Source: an uncultured Verrucomicrobiota bacterium (GTDB lineage: Bacteria > Verrucomicrobiota > Kiritimatiellia > RFP12 > UBA1067). From it: a stretch of 8,776 nt of DNA. This document shows positions 1 to 6,657 of the stretch, piece by piece; the first letter of the stretch is position 1, and the number at the start of each line of letters is the position of its first letter. The notes below the pieces were generated by a model. It saw only the letters and a list, made by a program, of their open reading frames with translations, did not search any database and was not told where the DNA came from. The translations under genes were made by a program, and so were the position numbers. The DNA is taken from the NCBI GenBank assembly GCA_945613785.1, contig CALZAJ010000060.1:1-8776 (forward strand), written 5' to 3'.

Positions 1-229
1 CCTCCGGCTCCGGCTTGTGGTTGCGCTCGTGGTAGCGCCCCTCGAACATCGTGCCATGATGACGGCGCAGAAGCTCTACAGCACGTGACTTCTCATCAGC
101 ATCCAGATAGAAAGCCCGGTGCGCACCACGCATAACGCCTCGCTACGCGAGCAGCCTAGCGGCTAGTGGATATAACCGGCTCATCAGATGATAACACCTG
201 CAGTTCTCAATCAACCTTGTCTTCCGCAT
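1..229 (-). pseudogene. REP-associated tyrosine transposase (IS200-like, RAYT) remnant, runs off the left edge
   Basis: Reading the minus strand from the ATG at 229-227 gives MRKTRLIENCRCYHLMSRL, which matches the usual start of a Y1/RAYT transposase, the enzymes that nick and mobilise REP palindromes. The frame then runs through about 16 unexpected codons including an amber stop (145-143) and resumes in the same frame as AHRAFYLDADEKSRAVELLRR (121-62), the expected next segment of the family. After LLRR it passes directly to HHGTMFEGRYHERNHKPEPE. In relatives I would expect a segment like TMFEGRYHERNHKP much later, so the central part with the HxH metal motif seems to be missing. The ATG at 133-131 (preceded by GCGAGG) could restart translation, but the product would lack the first strand. 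The right end is only about 20 bases from the presumed group II intron end. Family recognition is from memory of the motif; non-functionality follows from the stop and the missing HxH region, although the gene continues outside the window. Confidence 0.6.
125..172 (-). repeat. 48-base palindromic insert inside the transposase remnant
   Basis: The insert is defined by comparison with the expected family sequence MSRL-AHRAF. The extra 16 codons run from 172 to 125 and keep the frame, but include TAG at 145-143. The stretch contains two perfect hairpins: CTAGC-N-GCTAG (156-166) and CTCGC-TAC-GCGAG (139-151, plus-strand reading). It is bounded by CCAC/GTGG inverted arms at 126-129 and 166-169. 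A GTAG tetranucleotide lies in the minus strand between the hairpin arms; GTAG-type tetranucleotides mark REP elements recognised by some RAYTs. It could therefore be a REP-like or other miniature palindromic element. No clear target-site duplication compatible with the frame was found. Confidence 0.45.
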
Positions 230-248
230 GCAACCACAACATACATTA

Positions 249-346
249 GTAGAGTAGAGCGGGGACGCCCCTTGTTATAGGGTACGCCCGCTCGGCCTTC
301 GGCTACCCTCAAAACGTGCTTCGCCGTTTTTCGGCGGATACCCCTC
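249..346 (-). ncRNA. group II intron domain VI, extended
   Basis: Immediately after domain V, the minus-strand GAGGGG (346-341) can pair with CCCCGCTC (264-257), forming the basal stem of domain VI next to the CTCTACTCTAC end. An adenosine at 255 sits seven nucleotides from a 3' end at 249, a fitting position for the branch-point bulged A. The interior is unusually long and holds further local hairpins: GCCG-AAAAA-CGGC (about 334-322), GCC-GAA-GGC (302-294) and GGGG-CGT-CCCC (271-261). Boundaries and pairing were worked out by eye. An alternative is that the short GGGG/CCCC hairpin alone is the true domain VI and the rest is insertion. Confidence 0.5.
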
Positions 347-349
347 GTC

Positions 350-382
350 AAACCGTACGTGCAGTTTCCCCGCATACGGCTC
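350..382 (-). ncRNA. group II intron domain V hairpin
   Basis: The minus strand reads GAGCCGTATGC at 382-372 and GCACGTACGGTTT at 362-350. This is the invariant lower stem of domain V, with the two-nucleotide CG bulge in the 3' arm, essentially the textbook GAGCCGUAUGC...GCACGUACGGUU sequence. The upper stem is one pair shorter than in the commonly cited 34-nucleotide form and closes on a GGAAA loop instead of a GAAA tetraloop, giving 33 nucleotides in total. The terminal pair is G-U. Domain V carries the catalytic triad and two-nucleotide bulge that bind the active-site metals in intact introns. Confidence 0.78.
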
Positions 383-405
383 TCCGTGTGGGACTTCACA
401 CTCGA

Positions 406-498
406 TGCGGCCTGGAGTCGGACTCGTTCCTCAAGCGCCTCTTCAAGTCGCGCACCGGCATGACCCTAAGAGAATGGCGCAAGAAACTCAAGAAGTAG
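406..498 (+). pseudogene. C-terminal fragment of an AraC-family transcription regulator
   Basis: The plus strand encodes CGLESDSFLKRLFKSRTGMT at 406-465, then LREWRKKLKK and a TAG stop at 496-498. This is the second helix-turn-helix of AraC/XylS regulators, which usually reads as G(F/L)..(S/Q).(F/Y)..R.FK..TG.(T/S)..(E/Q)(Y/W)R. About 30 codons remain of a domain of about 100 residues. Upstream on the same strand is antisense group II intron sequence, not more AraC sequence, so the gene is truncated. It is convergent with the GH127 gene, which ends 58 bases away. AraC regulators commonly sit next to carbohydrate-utilisation genes and respond to their sugars, so this may be the remains of the local regulator; that is an inference. 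The open frame continues upstream through the intron to 316, but that part is not AraC-like. The 58 bases from 499 to 556 show only a weak 4-bp hairpin and no convincing terminator. Confidence 0.72.
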
Positions 499-556
499 CC
501 CTCTTCGGACAGACCGTCGATCACGGCCTGCAGTCGAACTGACGCATCGCCGCCAA

Positions 557-2521
557 TCAGCGGCTCTCGGGCGCGACCTCGACCTGGAACCACGTACGAT
601 AATGGTTGTCACGATGCCAGGTGTTCCCGGCGGAGGCATAGTCGCAGAACGTGACCGTCGTCGGATAGGCCCCTTCCGGGTTCTCGGTATGAGTTCCGAT
701 CGGAAGGGTCGCGGAAAACGTCATCCAGATGTCGTCGAACGGGGTGCGCACCGGCGTAAACGGCACGACGTCGCCATCCTTGATACCCTGACGGAAGACC
801 TCGGACAGCTCCCCGTCGGCGAAGCGGCTGTCGCGCGCAAGCAAAACGGGTCCGCGGGTGAAGGCGATGTTGTGATCGATGCGATGCGAGACGGTCGGCA
901 TGTCGAAACGGAGTTCGACGAGATCGCCGAACTTCCACGCCCGGGTCACTGTGAAGTACGTCCCCGGGACGACGCCGTCCAGCGCCTCGCCGTTGACCGT
1001 CACGGTCGCCTTCTTGGTCCAGCCCGGAATGCGGAAACGCACCGGCACATCACCCGCGTCCTCGATATGGCTCACGAGACGGACATAATCCGCGCGCGGA
1101 TAGAGCGAGTACATGTCGAAGGCGACCGTCTTGCCTGTGGAGAGCTTCTCGTTGACAAGGGCTGTCGTGTAGAAATTGAATGTCGCCACGTCGCCCTTCA
1201 CGGTGAAGAGCTCGCGCAGGAAACAGAGGAAGCCACGCGGACCGTTCGCCGTACAGCAGTCGGTGTGCATGAAGCAATGGTGCTGGCCGTGGTAGCGGTT
1301 GCCGGAAAGCGGCGTGTAGCCGGCAAACTCCGAACCGTCCGCCTTCATCGCGCCGAGGTACGCATTGTAGAATGTGCGCTCGATCTGATCGGCCCACTTC
1401 GGATCGTCGGTCTCCGCCAGAAGACGCTGGCAGAAGCGCATCCAGGTCGTCGTCACGCACGTCTCCTGCAGCCGCAGATACGGCAGATGCTGCTTTCTGG
1501 CGCCATGATACCAGGCCTCGGAGGACGAGCAACCGCCCGCCAGGTTGATCTCCTCCTTCACGATATCCTCACCAGTCATGATCGCCGCCCGACGAAGATC
1601 CGCGATCCGCTGCGCATCTCCCTCTCCGACCTTCGACTTCTCCTCGACATAGTCAAGGATTCCCTGATAGCAGCTCATCATCTCATACGCCTTGCCGCGC
1701 CCGTTCTTGCAGACATAGGCCCAGTCTCCGCCGTCTTCGGGCTTCAGCACCTTTCCGCCTTCGTTGCGGTCCGCAACCGAGACGCCCTTGAGCGCGAGAT
1801 CGAGCAGACGGGGCCCCTTCGGATTCACGTCCGTCATGCCCTTCACGATGTAATCGGCGAACGCGAGATACTTGCGGTCCTTCGTCTCACGGTAGAGCCA
1901 CACGACGGACTCGAGGATGGACGAGCTTGCGTATCCCGACCAGTTTCCGGTCTGCCAGAGCTCACGTCCCCGTTTGCCGTTCGGACCGATCTCCGCGATG
2001 ACATAATCGCAGAGCCGACGCGCAGCCGTCAGTGCAGCGCAACACCTCTCGCTGCATTTCCCGTTTCCTGTCTTCTGTTTTTCATTCTGCACATAATGCA
2101 GCAGACCCATCAGCGTGTACTTGATGCCCCACACGTCCCAGCCTTCGCCCAGACGGAGGTCATCGGGATAGTTGCCGATGTAGCCACACGGCTCCTGGCT
2201 GGCGAGAATCCGGTCGATACCGCGTTCGATGTTGACGCGCAGTTTCTCCGAATCCGTGTAGGCCAGATAGGGCATCGCCGAATGCATGTACTTGCCCCAG
2301 AACTCGGTCTGCCACCAGCCCTTGCGCTCGGTTTTCTCGATGAAAGGCGCGGTGAGGTAGTCGATGTCGGTTCCGACGACGTGGTGCTCAATCATCTGGT
2401 CGAGCCGGTCGCCAAGATAGCCTTTGAGCCGGACCTGCGCCGAAGCTGTGCCCCAAAGCATGCCCGCCGCAACCATTATTGCCAATGAAAGATTTCGCAT
2501 AGCCGATTCCATTTTCCTCAT
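557..2521 (-). CDS. secreted GH127-family glycoside hydrolase (beta-L-arabinofuranosidase type)
   Basis: This is a predicted retaining glycosidase of the Glyco_hydro_127 (formerly DUF1680) family, whose characterised members remove terminal beta-L-arabinofuranose. Numbering is from ATG 2521 (654 residues). Residues 1-28 are a signal peptide ending TASA before QVRLKGY. About 30-440 match the (alpha/alpha)6 catalytic barrel, with FWGKYMHSAMPYLAYT and GYIGNYPDD typical of the family. E353 and C355 (QETCVTT) and C422-C423 (DCCTANGPRG) are the expected zinc ligands; by analogy with HypBA1 the first Cys of the pair is the nucleophile. The rest forms C-terminal beta-domains. The start was chosen because ATG 2521 overlaps the upstream stop as ATGA and has GGGAG five bases away. 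ATGs at 2512 and 2500 are alternatives that keep a signal peptide, whereas ATG 2608 would put a charged extension before it. The sequence appears intact. Exact specificity (GH127 versus GH146-like activity, or another sugar) cannot be read from the sequence. Confidence 0.85.
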   Translation of the reverse strand: MRKMESAMRNLSLAIMVAAGMLWGTASAQVRLKGYLGDRLDQMIEHHVVGTDIDYLTAPFIEKTERKGWWQTEFWGKYMHSAMPYLAYTDSEKLRVNIERGIDRILASQEPCGYIGNYPDDLRLGEGWDVWGIKYTLMGLLHYVQNEKQKTGNGKCSERCCAALTAARRLCDYVIAEIGPNGKRGRELWQTGNWSGYASSSILESVVWLYRETKDRKYLAFADYIVKGMTDVNPKGPRLLDLALKGVSVADRNEGGKVLKPEDGGDWAYVCKNGRGKAYEMMSCYQGILDYVEEKSKVGEGDAQRIADLRRAAIMTGEDIVKEEINLAGGCSSSEAWYHGARKQHLPYLRLQETCVTTTWMRFCQRLLAETDDPKWADQIERTFYNAYLGAMKADGSEFAGYTPLSGNRYHGQHHCFMHTDCCTANGPRGFLCFLRELFTVKGDVATFNFYTTALVNEKLSTGKTVAFDMYSLYPRADYVRLVSHIEDAGDVPVRFRIPGWTKKATVTVNGEALDGVVPGTYFTVTRAWKFGDLVELRFDMPTVSHRIDHNIAFTRGPVLLARDSRFADGELSEVFRQGIKDGDVVPFTPVRTPFDDIWMTFSATLPIGTHTENPEGAYPTTVTFCDYASAGNTWHRDNHYRTWFQVEVAPESR

Positions 2522-5016
2522 TTCTGCTCCCGGGTTGCCGACCAGCTGCAGCGCATGGTCTTGCCGTCGGACACCTTGCCGCCCCACTGCAAACCGCCTT
2601 TCGGGCAAAACTGTAGCCCGGCGGAATTATTGTTCCACTGGCGGCGGTCCATGAAACCCATCAGTTGGGCATCGTCGAGCGAAATCTTCCATTCGCCGTT
2701 GCTCAAAATCTTGAACGATCCCGGCAGGCGGCAGCTTTTGGCGTCGAATTCCGCCGGATAGTCAATCTCGCGCTCTTGATCGGACTGGTCGACGAGTTTG
2801 AGTTTGCGCCCAGCATAGAACTCGATAGGGCTTTGCAGAGAAGAGCAAAGGTTGAAGCCCTTCCAGGCGACGCCCTCACGGATGGTTATTTCGCAGTCGA
2901 CAGAAATCTTGTCGCGGCTTACGCAGACCGTGACCTTCTCGGCGAAATCATCGTGCTTGACGCCAATCGGGCACTCGCGCGTGCAGATGATCCGATCTGC
3001 CGAGGTGTCAAAAGTGACAATCGGCGTATAGCCCTTTTTCGCCGGCAGGGATTTGCTGCTTTCATAACCGATGCTGCCCAGCGACTTTTTGCCACCGTAT
3101 TCCAACCTCCGGAAATTTCCCCGAGGGTCGAACTCGACGGAAAAGCCGTCGGATTCGAAAACGCATTCGCGCAGCTGGGTTTTGGGGGTTACGAATTTAA
3201 CCGGCTTGTTGACATCTTTATCGTCGCAAACGGAAATAAGGCACGCCTGCGGTATCCACGGTTGAAACCATTCCCAGCAATAGATAAGCCGGTTGAGCCC
3301 CTTCTTGACGGCGATCCGGTGGGTTCCGCCTTTTGTGCGGACGCATTTGCCATTGAGGAAGAACACGCACGACTCCCACTTGGCGCGGTTGACGAGCAAA
3401 TCTTTCTCACCGTCCGCATCGCATTCGAACTCGAGCGCGGCAAGAAACACCGGGCGGTCCTTCGGCTTGGCCCGGCTCATGGCGGACTTGAACTCGGCAC
3501 TGATTGCTGGATCCCACGGAATATAGCTCGCGGCGGAGAATCCGCAACGCGACTTGTCGGCCATCGAGCGCCAATACTGCTCAATACCCTCGCCGATGTT
3601 CGGCAGCATTTTGCCGGCAATAGCCATCGCGGCGATTGTCTCATCGGGGAATTTCGTCATATCGACCGGTCCGAGAACCATCATCGTGTCGCGCGGCGTC
3701 CCGCCGAAGCTCCGCGCAGCGCCAGGAACATTTTCCGTGGCATAAAGTCGCCCACGCACGCCATTATGCACGAAATCCACTCCGACGACGTAAAAGTGGT
3801 CGCCTTCGCGGTAATCGGCTTGATCGCTGGCGGCACCGAGACTGACGACTTTCGATTTCTCTTTTGCCAGAATCCTGCTGTTGGACCACATCGGCGCGGG
3901 GATGACAACGACCTGAACGACCTCGGCATCGCCCGAAAAATCGTAGGCGAGCTCGCCCTTCTGCTCGTCAACTGCAACCGAAAGCTTAAGCGCCGGGAAT
4001 TTCGCCGAGACGCCATTTTCCATGCGGTCGATCTTCTCGGGCAGTCCGAGCTCGCGAGGAAAGGCCTCCTGCACTTCCACCTTGACCGGCTTGACCGATC
4101 CAAAGGTGTAGGTCAGCGGCTGAACTTCGCCAAGAAACGCCGGATCGTGGCGCTGCACTTCGAAGACTGCCGTATTGCCCTTCACGCCGAGTTTCTTTGT
4201 TCGGGCGTGGAAAAACTCGTAGCGGTAGGCCCCGTAGTGCGCATCGTCGGTAATCCACCACTCTTCGCCGTACCGTTTCTTGACTGCGTTGAGCCATTTT
4301 TCCTGAACCAGCAGCCCCTCCGGCTTGCACCACGAATGAATGCCGAAAGTAATCTTGGGATAGTCGGGATTCTTCGCCACATCGTTCACGGCATTGGTGA
4401 GGTTGCGGTAGAATTCCTTGTCGTTGGGTGCGGTATCGTTACCCTTGAAAGTAAAGCCCGGCATCCATTCACTTGCACCCTTCCCCCCCGATGGCATCGG
4501 CCAGTCGGACGAGACGAAAATACCGCCGTCGACGAGAATCTTCACCAGCTTGGCCGCGCGGTTCGGCTCGAGCGGAGAGTTCCAATTGAAAGGAATCGCA
4601 AACGATGTATTGGGCGTGTCAGCGAAGCACTCGATGCGCAGTTTGTTTTCCATCACCTCGTGGAACATAAGGTTTACGCCCGATTCCATCAGAAATGGAT
4701 GCCCCACGGTATGGTTGCCAAATCGCGCCCCGAGCGCTTTGAGTTTCGGCACGGCCTCCTTGTAATACTTCATGTCCCCGTTCAGAAAGAACATAGGGGT
4801 AACGCCGGCGCGGCGGAACATTTCCGCCCGCTCGAGATGTTGCCAGGATGAATCGTCCCAGCGCGAAGTGAACGCAAGCTTGCGTCCGTCCGGCAGCGGG
4901 GCGATGGCGATTTGGGCCTCTGCGGCTTGCGCGGGAGAAGCAAAATGGGCAGTGACTATCTCGGGTCGGGTGAAGGAAAAGCCAGCAGAGGCTAATACTA
5001 TGGTGAAAATGGTCAT
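2518..5016 (-). CDS. secreted polysaccharide-deacetylase-like protein with long beta-rich C-terminal half
   Basis: 832 residues. The N-terminus (about 1-32, ending PAQAAEA) looks like a signal peptide, though RPE in the middle is unusual. Residues about 45-265 resemble the NodB/CE4 fold: SRWDD (D54, D55) in place of the canonical TFDD, NHTVGH (H102 and H106) as the H-x3-H metal motif, SFAIPFNW (139-145) at the place of the usual R-x-P-Y or F-x-YPFG motif, and ITFGIHSW (H227) as the late His motif. The Asp-His-His metal triad is thus present, but the Arg of motif 3 is not seen. Characterised relatives remove N- or O-acetyl groups from polysaccharides. Residues about 520-605 look like a jelly-roll (FLNGK, then KKGLNRLIYCWEWF). 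About 615-830 is another beta-rich region starting GFSVEFDPRGNFRRLEYGGK, reminiscent of the beta-supersandwich in polysaccharide lyases and mutarotase-like folds; this is tentative. The start is supported by a strong AGGAGG. It lies in a tight cluster with GH5 and GH127 genes. Confidence 0.72.
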   Translation of the reverse strand: MTIFTIVLASAGFSFTRPEIVTAHFASPAQAAEAQIAIAPLPDGRKLAFTSRWDDSSWQHLERAEMFRRAGVTPMFFLNGDMKYYKEAVPKLKALGARFGNHTVGHPFLMESGVNLMFHEVMENKLRIECFADTPNTSFAIPFNWNSPLEPNRAAKLVKILVDGGIFVSSDWPMPSGGKGASEWMPGFTFKGNDTAPNDKEFYRNLTNAVNDVAKNPDYPKITFGIHSWCKPEGLLVQEKWLNAVKKRYGEEWWITDDAHYGAYRYEFFHARTKKLGVKGNTAVFEVQRHDPAFLGEVQPLTYTFGSVKPVKVEVQEAFPRELGLPEKIDRMENGVSAKFPALKLSVAVDEQKGELAYDFSGDAEVVQVVVIPAPMWSNSRILAKEKSKVVSLGAASDQADYREGDHFYVVGVDFVHNGVRGRLYATENVPGAARSFGGTPRDTMMVLGPVDMTKFPDETIAAMAIAGKMLPNIGEGIEQYWRSMADKSRCGFSAASYIPWDPAISAEFKSAMSRAKPKDRPVFLAALEFECDADGEKDLLVNRAKWESCVFFLNGKCVRTKGGTHRIAVKKGLNRLIYCWEWFQPWIPQACLISVCDDKDVNKPVKFVTPKTQLRECVFESDGFSVEFDPRGNFRRLEYGGKKSLGSIGYESSKSLPAKKGYTPIVTFDTSADRIICTRECPIGVKHDDFAEKVTVCVSRDKISVDCEITIREGVAWKGFNLCSSLQSPIEFYAGRKLKLVDQSDQEREIDYPAEFDAKSCRLPGSFKILSNGEWKISLDDAQLMGFMDRRQWNNNSAGLQFCPKGGLQWGGKVSDGKTMRCSWSATREQK
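2527..2531 (-). promoter_or_regulatory. ribosome binding site deciding the GH127 start
   Basis: The minus strand reads GGGAG, then CAGAA, then ATG at 2521. The site lies inside the last codons of the deacetylase-like gene, and the ATG overlaps that gene's TGA stop by the ATGA arrangement typical of translational coupling. The two downstream ATGs lack an equally well-placed purine run. Confidence 0.6.
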
Positions 5017-5023
5017 TTTACTT

Positions 5024-5029
5024 CCTCCT
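5024..5029 (-). promoter_or_regulatory. strong Shine-Dalgarno for the deacetylase-like gene
   Basis: A full AGGAGG lies seven bases upstream of ATG 5016, inside the 15-base gap after the GH5 stop. It is the best ribosome site in the window and fixes the start despite the unusual signal peptide. It also suggests the middle gene of the operon is translated independently. Confidence 0.85.
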
Positions 5030-5031
5030 GA

Positions 5032-6630
5032 TCAATCGTGATGGTTCTTGGCCCAATGTTTCTTCATTACCTTCATCCGGGCCGACTCCTCGCCGGGCCG
5101 CACCTTCGCCGGCCTCTCGAACGGCGAAGATTCGTCGTATTCAAGATTCCAGCCGTGAAACTCGCCGTAGGAATGATAGGTCCACAGATCTACGTATTTG
5201 TCGCAGATCTCGCACACATCGTCGAGCCAGCGGTCCGCACCAGGCATCCGGCGCATCACGGAGAATTCACCGACGAAATAACGCGCACCATACTTTTCCC
5301 GAAACGGCTCGGACGCGCGGAAGACCGCCTCCAACTTGTCCTTATTCCAACTGTCGCCTTTGAATACGGAAATGCCCGGATACGTCTGGGTGGGCTTGCT
5401 CAAATCGAGGTTCTTGCCGAGCACCTGGTAATGGGTGTAGGCCAAAGGCGAATAGAAATGAATCTCGTACCACACATCCTTAAACGGGAACGGACGCATA
5501 TAGGCGAGCGAATAATCTCCCGGTCCTCCGCCGAAATCGGCGCTGGCGACTATTGGACGATCCGGATCGATCGCCCTAATGCGATCAATGGCTTCGTATT
5601 CGAGCTGCCAGTAGGAATACTTGTCGCCGGGATTGCCGAAAAGCCCTTGGAATGGCTCGTTCAGAAGTCCGAATGCCCAAATCTCGTCGCGTCCCTTGAA
5701 GTGACGGGCAAGTTTCTCCCAGCCCTGAAGATAAGCCTCGCGCATCGCATCGTCATTGAAGATCGCATACTTCTTGCGGTTGCCCTTGCCGTCTGGCGCT
5801 GCCGGAGCGAAGATGACGCGGACGTTATGCTTCTTCAGCACGGCGAGATTCGCCTCAAGCTTCGCATAATCGTCCTTCAGCGGTTGGAAGCGCGACATCC
5901 GGACGAGGTTGCACCCCCAGCTGGCGATCTTCTCAAAGTCCTCGGGCTTGAACGACCAGATGGCGACCGTGCCGCGATATTTCTTGCCGTCGAGCCACTT
6001 CTTCGAGTACCTGCATTTGTAATTGTCGGGAACCTTCGCGCCGGCTTTCTCGACGACCTCGTCCATGAACGGACGCTCGGGAATCTCGAGCCGCCAGTCC
6101 TTGACATAGACGTCGCCGGTGGCCACCGAAGCCGAGAGGAAGGCGCCCGCCTTGGTGAGATCGTCATTCGGTCCGATGTAAAGTCGCTCGCGGTGTTCGA
6201 TCCAACCGTCTGTCGTTCCACCCTCGGGCAGATCGAAGCGTGGCCAGATCCAAGTCGCGTACTCGGGATTCTCCCGCCACCAGTTGAGGCAGGCGGGACG
6301 GAAAGGCTCTTTGGCCTTGCCCGTCTTGTCCCAAGCGGCGGCCGCCTGCGTCGCGCCGACCGTCTTGTACACGAACACAAAATCGAATTCCTTGCCGCGG
6401 AACCGCTCAAGATCAACCTTCAACCAGTTCATCCGCCCCCACGACTTGCCCGGAACGCCGCTCGACAGTTTCAATACCTTCTCCCCGTCGATATCCACCC
6501 ATTCGGCCGCCGAACCCTTCTGCAGGAAACCGCCTCCCTCGCGGATCAACGACAAGGGCCGGACGGCGCCCGACGCCGCCGACGCAACGGTCGTGAACGA
6601 AACGGCAAACAGGAATATTATCTTTTTCAT
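5032..6630 (-). CDS. secreted GH5-like glycoside hydrolase with N-terminal beta-sandwich module
   Basis: 532 residues. Residues 1-19 (MKKIIFLFAVSFTTVASAA) form a clear signal peptide. About 22-183 are a non-catalytic module with alternating beta-strands and aromatic residues (WGRMNWLKVDLERF, DVYVKDWRLEIPE) that looks like a carbohydrate-binding jelly-roll. About 200-530 form a TIM-barrel of the cellulase (GH5, clan A) type. The visible signature residues are R244 (NLVRMSRF), N324-E325-P326 (LLNEPFQ, acid/base Glu), H391 and Y393 (EIHFYSP), and E455 (YFVGEFSV, nucleophile), with aromatic W494 near the end. Clan A enzymes are retaining beta-glycosidases. The GH5 subfamily and substrate (glucan, mannan, xylan or other) cannot be told from these motifs, and another clan A family is possible. 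Its stop is 15 bases before the deacetylase-like gene. A GAGG lies about 12 bases upstream of the ATG, a little far for a ribosome site. Confidence 0.82.
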   Translation of the reverse strand: MKKIIFLFAVSFTTVASAASGAVRPLSLIREGGGFLQKGSAAEWVDIDGEKVLKLSSGVPGKSWGRMNWLKVDLERFRGKEFDFVFVYKTVGATQAAAAWDKTGKAKEPFRPACLNWWRENPEYATWIWPRFDLPEGGTTDGWIEHRERLYIGPNDDLTKAGAFLSASVATGDVYVKDWRLEIPERPFMDEVVEKAGAKVPDNYKCRYSKKWLDGKKYRGTVAIWSFKPEDFEKIASWGCNLVRMSRFQPLKDDYAKLEANLAVLKKHNVRVIFAPAAPDGKGNRKKYAIFNDDAMREAYLQGWEKLARHFKGRDEIWAFGLLNEPFQGLFGNPGDKYSYWQLEYEAIDRIRAIDPDRPIVASADFGGGPGDYSLAYMRPFPFKDVWYEIHFYSPLAYTHYQVLGKNLDLSKPTQTYPGISVFKGDSWNKDKLEAVFRASEPFREKYGARYFVGEFSVMRRMPGADRWLDDVCEICDKYVDLWTYHSYGEFHGWNLEYDESSPFERPAKVRPGEESARMKVMKKHWAKNHHD

Positions 6631-6657
6631 AGCGCTTTTGTACCTCAGACTGAATGG

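Larger units (their letters stand above)
249..405 (-). ncRNA. 5'-truncated group II intron (3' end: domains V and VI)
   Basis: The minus strand carries a canonical domain V hairpin at 382-350, followed by a domain VI-like structure and a typical intron 3' terminus of the CTCTACTCTAC type at 259-249. Domains I-IV and the intron-encoded reverse transcriptase should lie upstream on the minus strand, i.e. at higher coordinates. Instead AraC coding sequence begins by about 406 (+), so the intron is cut off just before domain V. A small hairpin, GTGTG/CACAC at 386-401, is the only remnant between domain V and the junction and may be the base of domain IV. The right boundary is therefore approximate (between 383 and 405). 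The 3' boundary could be C249 or C254. A 5'-truncated copy is a common outcome of incomplete retrohoming, but a later deletion would look the same. The fragment cannot splice on its own. Confidence 0.7.

Noticed and set aside
131..178. GTTAT repeats at both sides of the palindrome as a target-site duplication
   Set aside because: Removing one GTTAT copy and the sequence between (40 bases) would shift the frame and destroy the family match, so it does not mark the insertion ends.
211..399. Small minus-strand frame (62 codons) over the intron end
   Set aside because: It translates the domain V/VI RNA structure; such frames over group II intron ends are spurious.
513..530. Hairpin CCGT...ACGG in the convergent gap as a bidirectional terminator
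   Set aside because: The stem is only four pairs and there is no T-run on either side.
2522..2608. Longer GH127 start at 2608
   Set aside because: It would place a charged, non-signal-like segment of 29 residues before the signal peptide and overlap the upstream gene by about 90 bases. The ATGA start at 2521 has a better ribosome site.
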